64,000 nucleotides of DNA, from the NCBI RefSeq assembly GCF_020085105.1, contig NC_058052.1:9839233-9903232 (forward strand). The letters are read 5' to 3'. Position numbers and translations under genes: made by a program. Shown here piece by piece: positions 26,301 to 36,200 of this stretch (positions are counted from its first letter, which is position 1; the number at the start of each line of letters is the position of its first letter). The notes under the pieces are model-generated. The model ran no database searches. It was not told where the DNA came from and saw only the letters and a list, made by a program, of their open reading frames with translations. Source of the DNA: Siniperca chuatsi (lineage: Eukaryota; Chordata; Actinopteri; Centrarchiformes; Sinipercidae).

Positions 26301-27215
26301 TATTTAAAAATCCCCTACAGACATGTTTTATGATATATAAAGATACTCTACATGGAATAATAATTAATGTCTAATAAGATTTTTCCACGCAAAAAATTTA
26401 ATTACCTTGTTAAAAAAAAAATCTTAAAATTACTCTTTTGGCCTCGTTGAAAAATCCAGAATCTATTAATATGCAAATATTTTGTGTTTTCAAAAAGTTC
26501 TAGTGTCAAACTGCACAGTGAACGTCAAACATCCAAGGGAAACAATAATAAGTTAAACACATGTTTAAGTGGGGGGGGGTAAATCAGATCCCTTTAGACT
26601 CAACAATCACAATACTGTTCTCACATTACAACACCGGGAGCGGATACGTTTCAATTTTAAGTTTAATTCATTTTTAAATTTGAAAAGGTGACAATGTGAG
26701 GCTCGTTTTCATCGCCAGTCCCTGTTGTTGTAGGCTTCCTAGAATAATAGAAGTAGTACATGTACTGACACAGTGACACACGGCTTCCACTGCATGAAAG
26801 CCCGTGATAGCATCAACAGCACCCAAGCCTGCTAACTCACCTGCGCGAAGTAAAGGTTCATGAGGCTGAGTGTGAAGAACTGGAGGCAGACAGGAAAGCA
26901 GTAGAGCAGCCAGAAGGGAAAGGGCCCCAAAGTGTTGGCTGTGACAAAGTTCTTGAAGTAAAAAGAGAAGAGCACGGTGCGCAGGGCCGACCACAGCAGG
27001 CACAGGGACAGGAACACGGTCTGGTAGCTGAAGCGCTTGTGTCGGTACCGCAGGACCAGCCAGAGCTGGACGTAGATGAAGATGAAGAGGAGAGAGTAGA
27101 AGACGGTGTAGACCACCGTCAGGCCCAGAGTGACGTAGGGAGGCACGGCCGGACTCAAGGTAGGCAGAGGCAGGGACTTGTCCATCAGCGGCGGCTCCTT
27201 CTCCGGGGCCTCCAT
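23377..27215 (-). CDS. gpr137b: gpr137b, seven-transmembrane lysosomal protein (complete)
   Basis: GPR137B is an orphan seven-pass protein of lysosomal membranes, reported to affect Rag GTPases and mTORC1. Coding exons in order are 27215-26841, 25646-25597, 25408-25186, 24720-24574, 24245-24117, 23724-23603 and 23491-23377, all with GT-AG joins and a single frame: 1161 bp, 386 residues (human 399). The start MEAPEKEP aligns with the human start region. TM1 begins after TPAVPPY-like SPAVPPY, followed by [17 protein letters not shown]. Later segments include [24 protein letters not shown] and [16 protein letters not shown]. The C-terminal tail holds [19 protein letters not shown], strongly conserved in the family. 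Possible N-glycosylation sites are NKS and NVS in exon 4. An upstream in-frame Met gives a longer ORF, but the extension has no similarity, so the shorter start is preferred. It converges with egln1 and diverges from nid1. Teleost copies are sometimes named gpr137ba or gpr137bb; I cannot choose. Confidence 0.95.
23855..24100 (+). repeat. Interspersed repeat in a gpr137b intron, copy 1
   Basis: The phrases cccctcgtcaca, ttagattgtttaattt, ccagtatttcacaag and gcgacccctcagatttatct occur in this order. The first three recur in the intergenic copy at 30583-30830. It is non-coding and of unknown superfamily. Confidence 0.45.
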
Positions 27216-27570
27216 GACCTGCTCCCCCAGGCCGGTGGGAGAAGAGAGCGGAGCGGAGGGGCCTCTGCCGGTGTCCGCCGCCGGTCTCTCTCGGCTCTCA
27301 CGCCCGGCAGAGGAGAGGTGAGAGCCGCGGCAAAAAGAGGGAGAAAATAATGCTGTCAGGAACAGTGGGAGAAAAGAAAAGCAGGGGGAAGAAAACAAGG
27401 CTAACTTCCTGCTGCAGAGCCAGAGACAGCCAGAGAGCGAGGCACATGATCAGTTATGAGCCGTTTGTCAGGAGCAGCAGCGGGCAGGAAGCTGCTGAGA
27501 GCTGCAACCAGGAGCTCAGCGAGAGGACCAGCCCCCCCTCCAGCTCTCATTACGTGACGCTACGCTTCAG
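26841..27570 (-). promoter_or_regulatory. gpr137b: CpG-rich first exon and promoter region of gpr137b
   Basis: CpG-rich sequence covers the first coding exon and extends about 350 bp upstream, in contrast to the AT-rich flanks. It contains an ACGTGAC core at 27552-27558. A CpG island promoter is expected for a widely expressed gene. The long overlapping plus-strand ORFs here are shadows of the coding exon. The transcription start cannot be placed. Confidence 0.6.
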
Positions 27571-30500
27571 CTGACGCACGCTACTGTACCTTTAACCCTG
27601 TGATGGGGCTTCCCACCACAGCACTGATCCCAAGAGAGCAGCTTGGAGCTGTTACATGTATTTACTTTCATTTTATTAAGGTGCATAAATAAAATATCGC
27701 ATACAAATTCATCATTCAACACTGGGGAGTTCATAAACAATCTATACCACACAGCAGTACTGTTTGTAGGCCTGCAGTAAATACAGCTGATGCATTTAAC
27801 TTATAGTCATTTTTACACAAAAAGGGGCACAAGCAAAACATCATAATAAAATCACTCACAAAGATACCATGTATTACATTCAAACTTTATTTTTTAGAGT
27901 TATGGCTATACAATAAAATTACTGTGGTCAATTAGACATGAATGAATGACATTAATGAATCTATTAATCAAATTACTGCAATGTACATAAAGTGAACCTG
28001 GAGTCCCCTGAGGGTCAAAGTTTCAAAGGTTCAGCGTGGTAAGAAGGAGCGAGCGTGCTCTGCCTGAGCATCGCTCGGGAAAACAGGGGTCAGTCTGGGG
28101 CCCCGGGGCAGTTGCCCGCTTTGCCCAGTTGGTAATCCAGCCTCGACAAGATGTTAAATGGTCAAATAAAGGTCAGATTAATACAGCAGAGGCCAACATG
28201 TTCTGACTTTTTGTTGTCTCGAATTTGAGTCATGCTCCAAAAATACTGGATCCTTCAAATTCAGATCAGTAGCATTTTTAATTAGACCCTCTCTGCCTGG
28301 GAAATGCCTCCATGTTTCAAACTGCACACCCACAGTTTGAAACACAGCCTTTCCATAAACAATTTGAGGTCTCAAAGGGCAGGCCGAGGTGACACTATCA
28401 GGGTTGTTTTCTTGGACTTTAGAAAGCTCCTCCAGGGCCAAGGAAGACATTATACAGCTGTCTTCACCGGCTGAGTAGTTCTCCTCATGACGAATAAACT
28501 GATCGTTACGTGTAAAATCACTGGAGTTCCCCTTAAATTCTAACCAAGAGTACTTCTGGTCTGGTCAGAGTAGCAGCATTTGGTCTGCACATAGACCTCA
28601 GTGAAGCTTGTTATGTTTAGTAATAGTAGGGTTTTTTGTTTCACAGGACTGGGGCATGTGAACATGAGGAAGGCCAAGGAAGGAGATCACTCTTGCTCAC
28701 CTTTGACTGCTGCGATACATTAATCTTTTCACACACAGGGACACTACCACCCAGGCTCCACACCAAACAGGGTGCCGCCAGCCACAGTACTTCCCTCTTG
28801 GCTGTTAAACTTCACTTTGAATAGCCACATTATTAAAGATTTAAAATATTTGGCCTCTAATGCGTAATCTGTAAAAGAAATAAATTCAATTACATCATCA
28901 TAGACACATTATAATTGTGTTATTGTAAATCTGAGGACTTGACCAGACGGCAGAGAACTAGCTGAAAGCCTTTTGGAAATGGACGCAAAAGATTTAATCT
29001 AATAACGAATGAATAAATGTGATACAAAATATTTAATGGCTTGTTTGTTCCCAGAGTTCCCTCAGCCCGGCTGCAGCCCTTTAACACGCCCACGTCTCCA
29101 GTTTTGTCTTTGAATAAAAAATAATAATAATGCAGTGGTGAAGAAATGGCACTTCAGTCTGATTATCAGGCTACAGTTTCATGTCACACACACACACACA
29201 AATCACAGTCCACTGCTGGTTCCTAGGCAACACGGTGACAACAGACTCACTCAAACACGACATCACTGGCCCCAAGGTAAATATTCCATCAGCCACTGAG
29301 AGTAAAACAAGGGCCCAATGTGTATCACCATTTAAGTGCAGTGAATATCAACAGCGTTATAAAATAGATAGCGTATATATATAAAGACAGGTACTGTTAT
29401 TGGGTGAACCACTTTTAGTTTCATTCATAGAAGCACTATTGGCAAATCCTGCAGTCATGTTGAATATGTGTTGTGTTTTGAGAATATTTCACACAAATTA
29501 GCCCTCGCTATCTAACATCCTTGCAGAAATATTTTTAGCATATTTTTAAAAAAATAATAAAATAAACAAATACATATACATCTGTAATACTAATATACCT
29601 ACTGTATGTATATCAACTTATGTTCATCTCTGAAGGCCTTTTAATTCTATCGAGAATATATTCAGAAGCCACAAATGCAAACTTCTTAATATGACCAGAA
29701 GGTGGCCCCGTTCAACTGTACAATGGAACGGCTGGGAGGGATCCAAAGGAATACATATGCAATGTTTAATACATGAATTCACTTACGAATGGTCTCTCTC
29801 CAAAACACTACGGCATCCAGTTACATATTTAAAATCCATTTATGGTTTCCAGAAAAATGTTGCTGCATGGTATATTTCAAAATGATTCTCTTTTCAAAAA
29901 TGATTTAATATAAATGTCTTAAGACAAATTCTGATTTCAGCTTTTGATAAGTGAGATAGCATCCTAAGTGGTGGCTATGTGATTAGGGAACCATAGAACC
30001 AAAACTCCTAGTGCTATTCACTATTTACCACTAGTATGGTTCATCTGGAGTGAAAAATAATCTTTTCACATGGTGACAGAGACAAAATTTTACATTTTAT
30101 CTGCAGTATTGTCTGTATATTTTGGAGTCTTGACATGAAACCATTTAAGAACATTAGCAGCTATCAGCAGATTGACAAATGTTGGGTTTGACTGAGATAC
30201 AGTCCAACAATCCAGACAGTTCCAATATGTTTAAAGCAGAAACATTAAAAAAAAATTTAAATAATGTGTGTTTTATCAGAACACATACCTTAGCAGCAAG
30301 ATAAAGCCCGACTAGATGTTGAAATGTTCATTACACCTCACTACTGTTGGAGAAAAACTCATCTTGAAGCCCTACCAGTAGAGTGGCTGAAAATCGAAAG
30401 TTTGCCCTGAGGGTGATGCTAAAGAAATAGTTGTAGAATCATTAGAATCACAAGGATTTATCCCCTTGGAAGCATAAATGTGCCCTTTAAATTTCACAGC

Positions 30501-30582
30501 AATCTGGTCATTATGGCCATTAAGTTTTGGCCTGAGGGTGGTGCAAGAGGGTCGCTCTTTGAGTGTCCACAAAAAGGGCAAT

Positions 30583-30830
30583 GATTCCCAACCTATTTGC
30601 CTTATAAAACAAATCAATGACTACTTGGGACCCTTCATCACAAGTTGTGAGCAATTTGACCAGATTCATCAGATTTCATCTTAGATTATTTATTTATGTA
30701 TGTGAAGTTTTTAGAGGCTGGAGAAGGTGAAAATAACCAGTATTTCAAAAGACAAATCTGAAAAAATAAACATATTTTGTGCAACAAAAATGTGTATTTT
30801 TCATCCTTACACCTTTACAGGGGCACCCCA
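30583..30830 (+). repeat. Interspersed repeat, copy 2 of the family at 23855-24100
   Basis: It contains aatgattcccaacctatttg, cccttcatcacaag, ttagattatttattta, taaccagtatttcaaaag and a tail of gaaaaaataaacat. The shared blocks are in the same order as in the copy inside the gpr137b intron. Confidence 0.45.
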
Positions 30831-31045
30831 CTAATTTCACACATGAAGATCAGTTTACTTTTCAGGAGGAGTACTGTTATGTGGGTGTTTACCAGGCAGG
30901 GAAGGTTTAAGAAAAGACACTATGGAGATGCATTATGGAAAATGCAGTGGTGGAAGAAGTATTCAGATCCTTTAGTAAACGTAATACTACACTCTGAAAA
31001 TACTCCACTACAAGTAAAAATCCTGAATACAGGACTTTTACTTGC

Positions 31046-31160
31046 AGAATCCATCCATTTTCTACCGCTTGGTAAAAGTATCCCAGTGACTTTGGGCCTT
31101 AGGCAGGGTACACCCTGGACAGTTTTATCAGCAAAAATGCAGACACAGACAAGACAAGAC
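31046..31160 (+). repeat. SINE-like fragment nested in the hAT-like element
   Basis: The segment reads ccatccattttctaccgctt then cagggtacaccctggacag, a motif pair found in many fish repeat tails. It interrupts the agtaaaa-rich repeat, which resumes at about 31164 with acttaaagtatcaaaatg. No target duplication is clear. Confidence 0.45.
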
Positions 31161-31199
31161 ATTACTTAAAGTATCAAAATGTAAAAGCCGGAGAACCCG

Positions 31200-31339
31200 A
31201 TATTCATTCTGCACCCAGAGAGATTGTGTGATGTTGGTCTGGTCCGGGAAATCCCACGAACGTCCGATCTCCTTATTGGGAGGCAGGAGCTTTAGCCGCT
31301 CTGCCAGTTTTACTAAAAGTAAAAATATTCATTCTGCAT
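31200..31339 (-). mobile_element. Short tRNA-like retroposon with 14-bp target duplication
   Basis: The 14-mer atattcattctgca occurs at 31200-31213 and again at 31326-31339, flanking a 112-bp insert. Read on the minus strand the insert has ggcagagcggctaaagctcc (A-box-like), then ggagatcggacgttcgtggg (B-box-like). This looks like the tRNA head of a SINE without a long tail. It is not a working tRNA. Confidence 0.65.
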
Positions 31340-33075
31340 GTCAGTTATATATATGATGTTTTTATATTAATATTACTGCTGCATGAATGTGTATGTTGCA
31401 TTTTACTGCTGTAGATATTTAAGGTAAGATTTGTTGGGTCTCTGTAAATAATATTATAGAGTACGGTCTAGACCTGCTCTATAGGAAAAGTGCAATGAGA
31501 TAACTTCTGTTATGAATTGGTGCTATATAAATAAAATTGAATTGAATACTGTTGTGTAGTTTAATCAAAGCATCATATTCTATAAGATCATCATCTGTTT
31601 GTAGTGTAGCTGTCCTGTGAGAACCACGTATCTCTGACAAGTCAACTTTTCATGAGCTCAGAAAAACAGCCCTGTTTTCAGCTTTGTGACGATGCATTTT
31701 CCAGCTGATCCAAAGAGGAGTTGAAATAGTTTATTTAGTTTAAGAAGTAGAATTTTCTCAACCCATAAAGGAACAATTGATCCTTCAGTTTATCAGATAA
31801 AATCACCACATTTGGAAATACATGATTTTCACTGGACAGGTGAAGCTGTCAGACAAATGTAGTGGAGTAAAAAGAACACTGTTTGCCTCTGAGATAAAGT
31901 TGCACAAAATGGAAATACAATCAAGTACAAGTACTTCAAAATAGTAGTTGAGTAAATGTACTTGGTTACCATCACTGGGAAAATGTAGGATCCATAATAC
32001 ATAATCTGTACTTTCAGTTATCTCTTGTCTATCACAAAAACATTATTAATCATCATCTGCATTGATAAATAATCATTTTCAAAATGCATTCTTATGGAGC
32101 AAAGTGTTGGCCAAAGCCCTTTTAGGCCGATGTTAGCGCTAAACAACAGGTCAGAGGTCACTAAAAATCACTGGGAATCGTGGGGGCCATGAATACCCAT
32201 ATTAGAATGTCATGGCAATGTGGCCGACAGTTGCTCAGATAAATGGACCAAAGTGTTGGACGGATGACTGACCATCCGTTAGCAGTGCAGAAGCAGCTCC
32301 AAGTTGAACCATATTACCAGCATGTACCTCATTATCTCAGCTGGAGTCGAGTCTGATAGCCACAGCGGCATGCCTCAAATGATTAGTGTATGCTACAGTG
32401 CTCTGTGATATTGTCTTTTACATAATGTTTCAATCAAACCGGCCATGGGGCTCTGTTGCTGGTAACTGGTCCATGCTCTGATGTCTATGCTCTATGGCCC
32501 CTTGGCCTGTATCCAAATCTGCCAATACAGCTCCAGTTTTGTCCCTTTGGAGATACTTGGACCTCCCACACAGTGGCCCCTGTATTATAGTATCTTATCA
32601 TCTAAACAGAGATGGCTGCTTTCTACTGTATTGGCAATACTGGGACAATGAGTTGCAAGTCAGGGTTTAAAACAAGGGATATGATGTGAAACTGACCTCA
32701 GTGCTTCTCAGTGCCTACTTCTGTCCTCAACCAACCCTCATAACTAATGTCATGCAATGTTTTTGTTTTTCAAAGTGGGCCAAACGCCATCACTGCAGAT
32801 GCCTAGTTAACCGTTCCAATAAACTGACCCCGAGCATACCAGCCTAGAGTCAGTACCACATCACTTCAGGACTTTGTTTTAGGAAGAGCATGAAAAGAAA
32901 AATATAGGCTGCCACTTATTCCCCTTTCCAGTGATTCAGCGGCCCCCTGAACTCCGCCCCACGTACGTCTCTCAAACTCTGCCTGAACTTTCTTTAGTGG
33001 AGCCTGTGCGTCACTCTCCACTAACCTGGCTAGGGCAAACCACAAGACTGCTGAACTGCTCCTGAAACTCGAACA

Positions 33076-33279
33076 ATGGGTTGGCAGGGGGACGGATGGC
33101 TCGTCTGTGCGAGTTTTCTCGGATTTGTGGCGTCGGTGCAGAGCATAACGCGGGGAGAGCTTTTTCCTTTCGGTCCAAGCGCAAGAGACCAGTTACTGGA
33201 AGCAGGGAATGACCAGACGCACCGACTTGAACTGGACAAGCCAGTGTTGTTTTATGATGGCACTTTCGACCATATCTTT
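33076..33279 (+). CDS. nid1: nid1 coding exon 1: signal peptide and start of mature protein
   Basis: Residues 1-68. A hydrophobic core, [16 protein letters not shown], is followed by [15 protein letters not shown], where ELFPFG matches the mature N terminus of vertebrate nidogens. The donor is TTT/gtaagt, phase 0. Confidence 0.93.
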
Positions 33280-36200
33280 GTAAGTTAAGTCGTAACTTGT
33301 TACACCATCATATTACTTTTAACACACACGCGTGTGATTTATTGGTCAGGGTGGACTGTCCATCGAGCTTGCGCAATTGCGCATACCCTAGAAACCCCGG
33401 GCAGTTATACGTGAAAAGGAGTGAGTGGTTACAACCTTTAACAATGCCTGGAAGTTGCAAAATATATCTGGGGCAGGGTATGACTTTTTCTGTCTCTCTG
33501 GGGTATTTGTAAATATTGATTTACTTATCACAGAGGCTGCTGTGTCTTGTATCTTGTGGAATGCATATGTCCGCGCATTCTTACAGCTTCCCCTGAGGTT
33601 ATCGTTTTACTGTTGACACAAAGACCAGAGAAGGATACTTGAGCAACCTTATTTTGCAATCCATCCCAAAACCTCTACTGATGACTCCATGTCACATAAC
33701 TGTGGGGTCGATAAGAGAAGCTCATATGAACCAAATATATGTTTAAAATGTTCCCATCCTGCAATATCTAAATAACATACAGTATGTAAACTATGCAAAA
33801 TAGTGACTTTGAAGGTTAGTCTGTAACCCAATGCATTCTTAAAGACTTCATGTGTTTGTTATTTGCTGTTTGCAGTTACCATGTGGAGCTTTTAAATGGG
33901 CAAGAGCAACATTTAGCTGAAAGCTGCACAATTGTGTTGGACAGACAAACAGCCCTTTATTTCCTGTGATTCTCCTTTTCTCCGTTTTAATTGTGCAGCA
34001 TGTGGATAATATACTATCAGAGAGCAATTATATACAAAAGGTATTTCCCTTGAAAAGCGAGAACTCAACATTTGCCTAAACTTCGTCCAGTCAGTAGTCT
34101 ACACTTCAAGCAGTAATCATTATTTCTGTTTTACAAAGACAACTTCATCTTTAATCAGTGAATTTTAATTTCTTGTTTATGGAACAGTTATATGCCCAGT
34201 TTCACCCAAGGAGCAGATCTATTTGAGATGTGCAGAGGCAACGTTGTGGTTAACACATGAGCCAGAGATTAAGAATAAATATTTAATTCCTTGTTATAAC
34301 AATCAGTCTGGGGGGGGAGTTCCCACTGCTGACTCCTTCCAAGTTATCCTAACATCACTCACCACAAACATATTTTTCTACTGCAGTCAAGATGGCTTAA
34401 AGATTTTTGTTTTTTGACAGTCTACCCTGAACTGTCTGTGCCCTGTAGGCGAACAGTAATGCTTTTCACACCATACTTGATTATAGAAAAAAAAACATTT
34501 TCTTTAGGTTTTACCATCTCCTCCTGAGTGTGATTTATATTCCACTCATGTTCTTGTAGCCACTAACCTTAAAGATCTCTCTCTGCACTACGTCTGCGAG
34601 ATCAGAATCACTGATCATTTTCCCAGCTCTATCTTCCATTTTGGCAGGAAGTTTCTGTAATGAAGAATAGTGCGCAATCTTCAGGATCTCTGGGGCTGCT
34701 CATCAGGGGCAAGGACAGGAAACAGTGTGGCCCGGGCCAGGAATACTGCTTTAGTTTTCCCCGGGTCAGGAAGTGAAGCAGCCCCATGTGCAGAGTGTCT
34801 GTGTGTGTGTGTGTTTTTGACATAAGCCCAGCTTTTCTTTTTTACAAGCCCTGCATGTGTTCACGTTAAACCTGAAGTGTGTGAAATCTGTGTTAAATGG
34901 CATCTTGTTTGTTCATTAGCGCTTTTGTAGGACATGGCAGCTGACTCGGATCATTAGTCTAATGAGTTTGGAATAAAGATTAAAGTGGGTCAGCCTGGAC
35001 TGGGTTTGCCTCTGCTGTGAAACAGTTCGTCATGTGTTGTTATCCTAGTTATTATAAAGACAGTCATACAGTGTTACAATCATCTCATTTTTTGTTATCC
35101 CCATTACCAACTTAAGCTTTTGATTTCAGATCAACACCAATGGTTTTGTTGCCACAACAGAGCCAACAAGCGAGTCGACATATCTTGGCAAAATGCCCCC
35201 AAGATTCGGCATGATTGCAGCTCTGCAAGGAGACCTGGACACAAGTGATGGTGTGGGGAAAGTTTTCTTCCGTCAAGACTCCAGTTCTGATATTCTGCGT
35301 CGGGCAGCCAAGCACATCAACAGGGCCTTCCCTGAGGACGATGAAGTCAATCCCACCCATGCTGTGGTGATCACCTGGGTTGATGTCGCCACCCATGAAC
35401 CTCAAAGCAGAGGAGATGGCATTGACAAGAAGGTGAGCATCACACGGTTATTCAAGTGATCTGTGGGGGAATAGGTCATTTACATTCTCTCTAATGTTTT
35501 ATTACACAGAGAAACACCTTCCAGCTGGTTTTTGCATCCCTGGAGACTGCCTCCTATGCTATTGTCCTCTACGCAAGGGATGGGGTACAGTTTTCCTCCA
35601 CGCCTGTAGAAGACAGTAGTGTGATCATGCATGCTGGCTTCAGTAAGGGTTTGGTCCAGGGTTTCCTGTTTAATAGTCAGGGACCATACTACCGCACCAC
35701 CACTGATGACGAGGCATCCGTCAGGGCTTTAGCAGAGTAAGTCAACCAACGGCTGTCAGCACAGGAACACATTTCCAGACCAATGTTGCTGTTTGGATAA
35801 TGTTTCAAGAACAGTGACTGTAAAAGTCTCTTTTCTCCTCATAGGGAGACCAACTCTGGCCTGCGGGGAGTATGGGTGTATGAGATTGGAACGTCTCCCT
35901 ATTTTAGCAACGTGGCTCCAGGTGAGGTCACTGACCTGCCCACTGAGGCTGCACCACAGGGGCCCCCTGAGGGCTACGAGGAGACCACTGACGCAAGGAG
36001 GCTCGTGTATACCAATGGACAGCAAGTGGAGTACCCTCCTTATGAAGGGGAGCAGATTGAAATCCACCCAGTTCAGTACCAGCCACATCAGCCTGAGAAC
36101 CCAGAAGTGGTGGTGGTGGACGACACAGATATAAATGTAGATGGTGAGTCTAATAGTGTAATTTTGTTTTATGCACATTGACATAACATTTAAAAATCAT

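Larger units (their letters stand above)
30945..31977. mobile_element. hAT-like non-autonomous element with perfect 8-bp target duplication
   Basis: The ends are cagtggtggaag (left) and accatcactg (right), imperfect inverted repeats of CAGTGxTGG type. Identical ggaaaatg octamers flank it at 30937-30944 and 31978-31985, as expected for the hAT superfamily. The body has the agtaaaagt-rich teleost repeat. It has no transposase and is interrupted by other insertions at about 31046-31160 and 31214-31325. Confidence 0.8.
27216..33075. other. Divergent intergenic region between gpr137b and nid1
   Basis: This 5.9 kb has no exon that I recognise. It holds the gpr137b promoter, a repeat scrap near 28090-28145 (ccccggggcagttgcccg), a repeat copy at 30583-30830, a hAT-like element with target duplication (30937-31985) and another fish-repeat-like stretch near 32095-32280. 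The last 150 bp contain a GC box (ccgcccc near 32955) and the likely nid1 5' UTR. Confidence 0.7.

Noticed and set aside
27039..27350. 103-codon plus-strand ORF over the gpr137b first exon
   Set aside because: It is the antisense shadow of a real, GC-rich coding exon; composition is Arg/Gly/Gln-rich and there is no known domain.
26832..27398. Longer gpr137b start at an upstream in-frame Met
   Set aside because: The extra residues are not similar to the family, and the downstream Met aligns with the known start region.
35756..36184. 142-codon minus-strand ORF in nid1
   Set aside because: It is antisense to nid1 exon 4, whose sense frame is clearly the nidogen linker.
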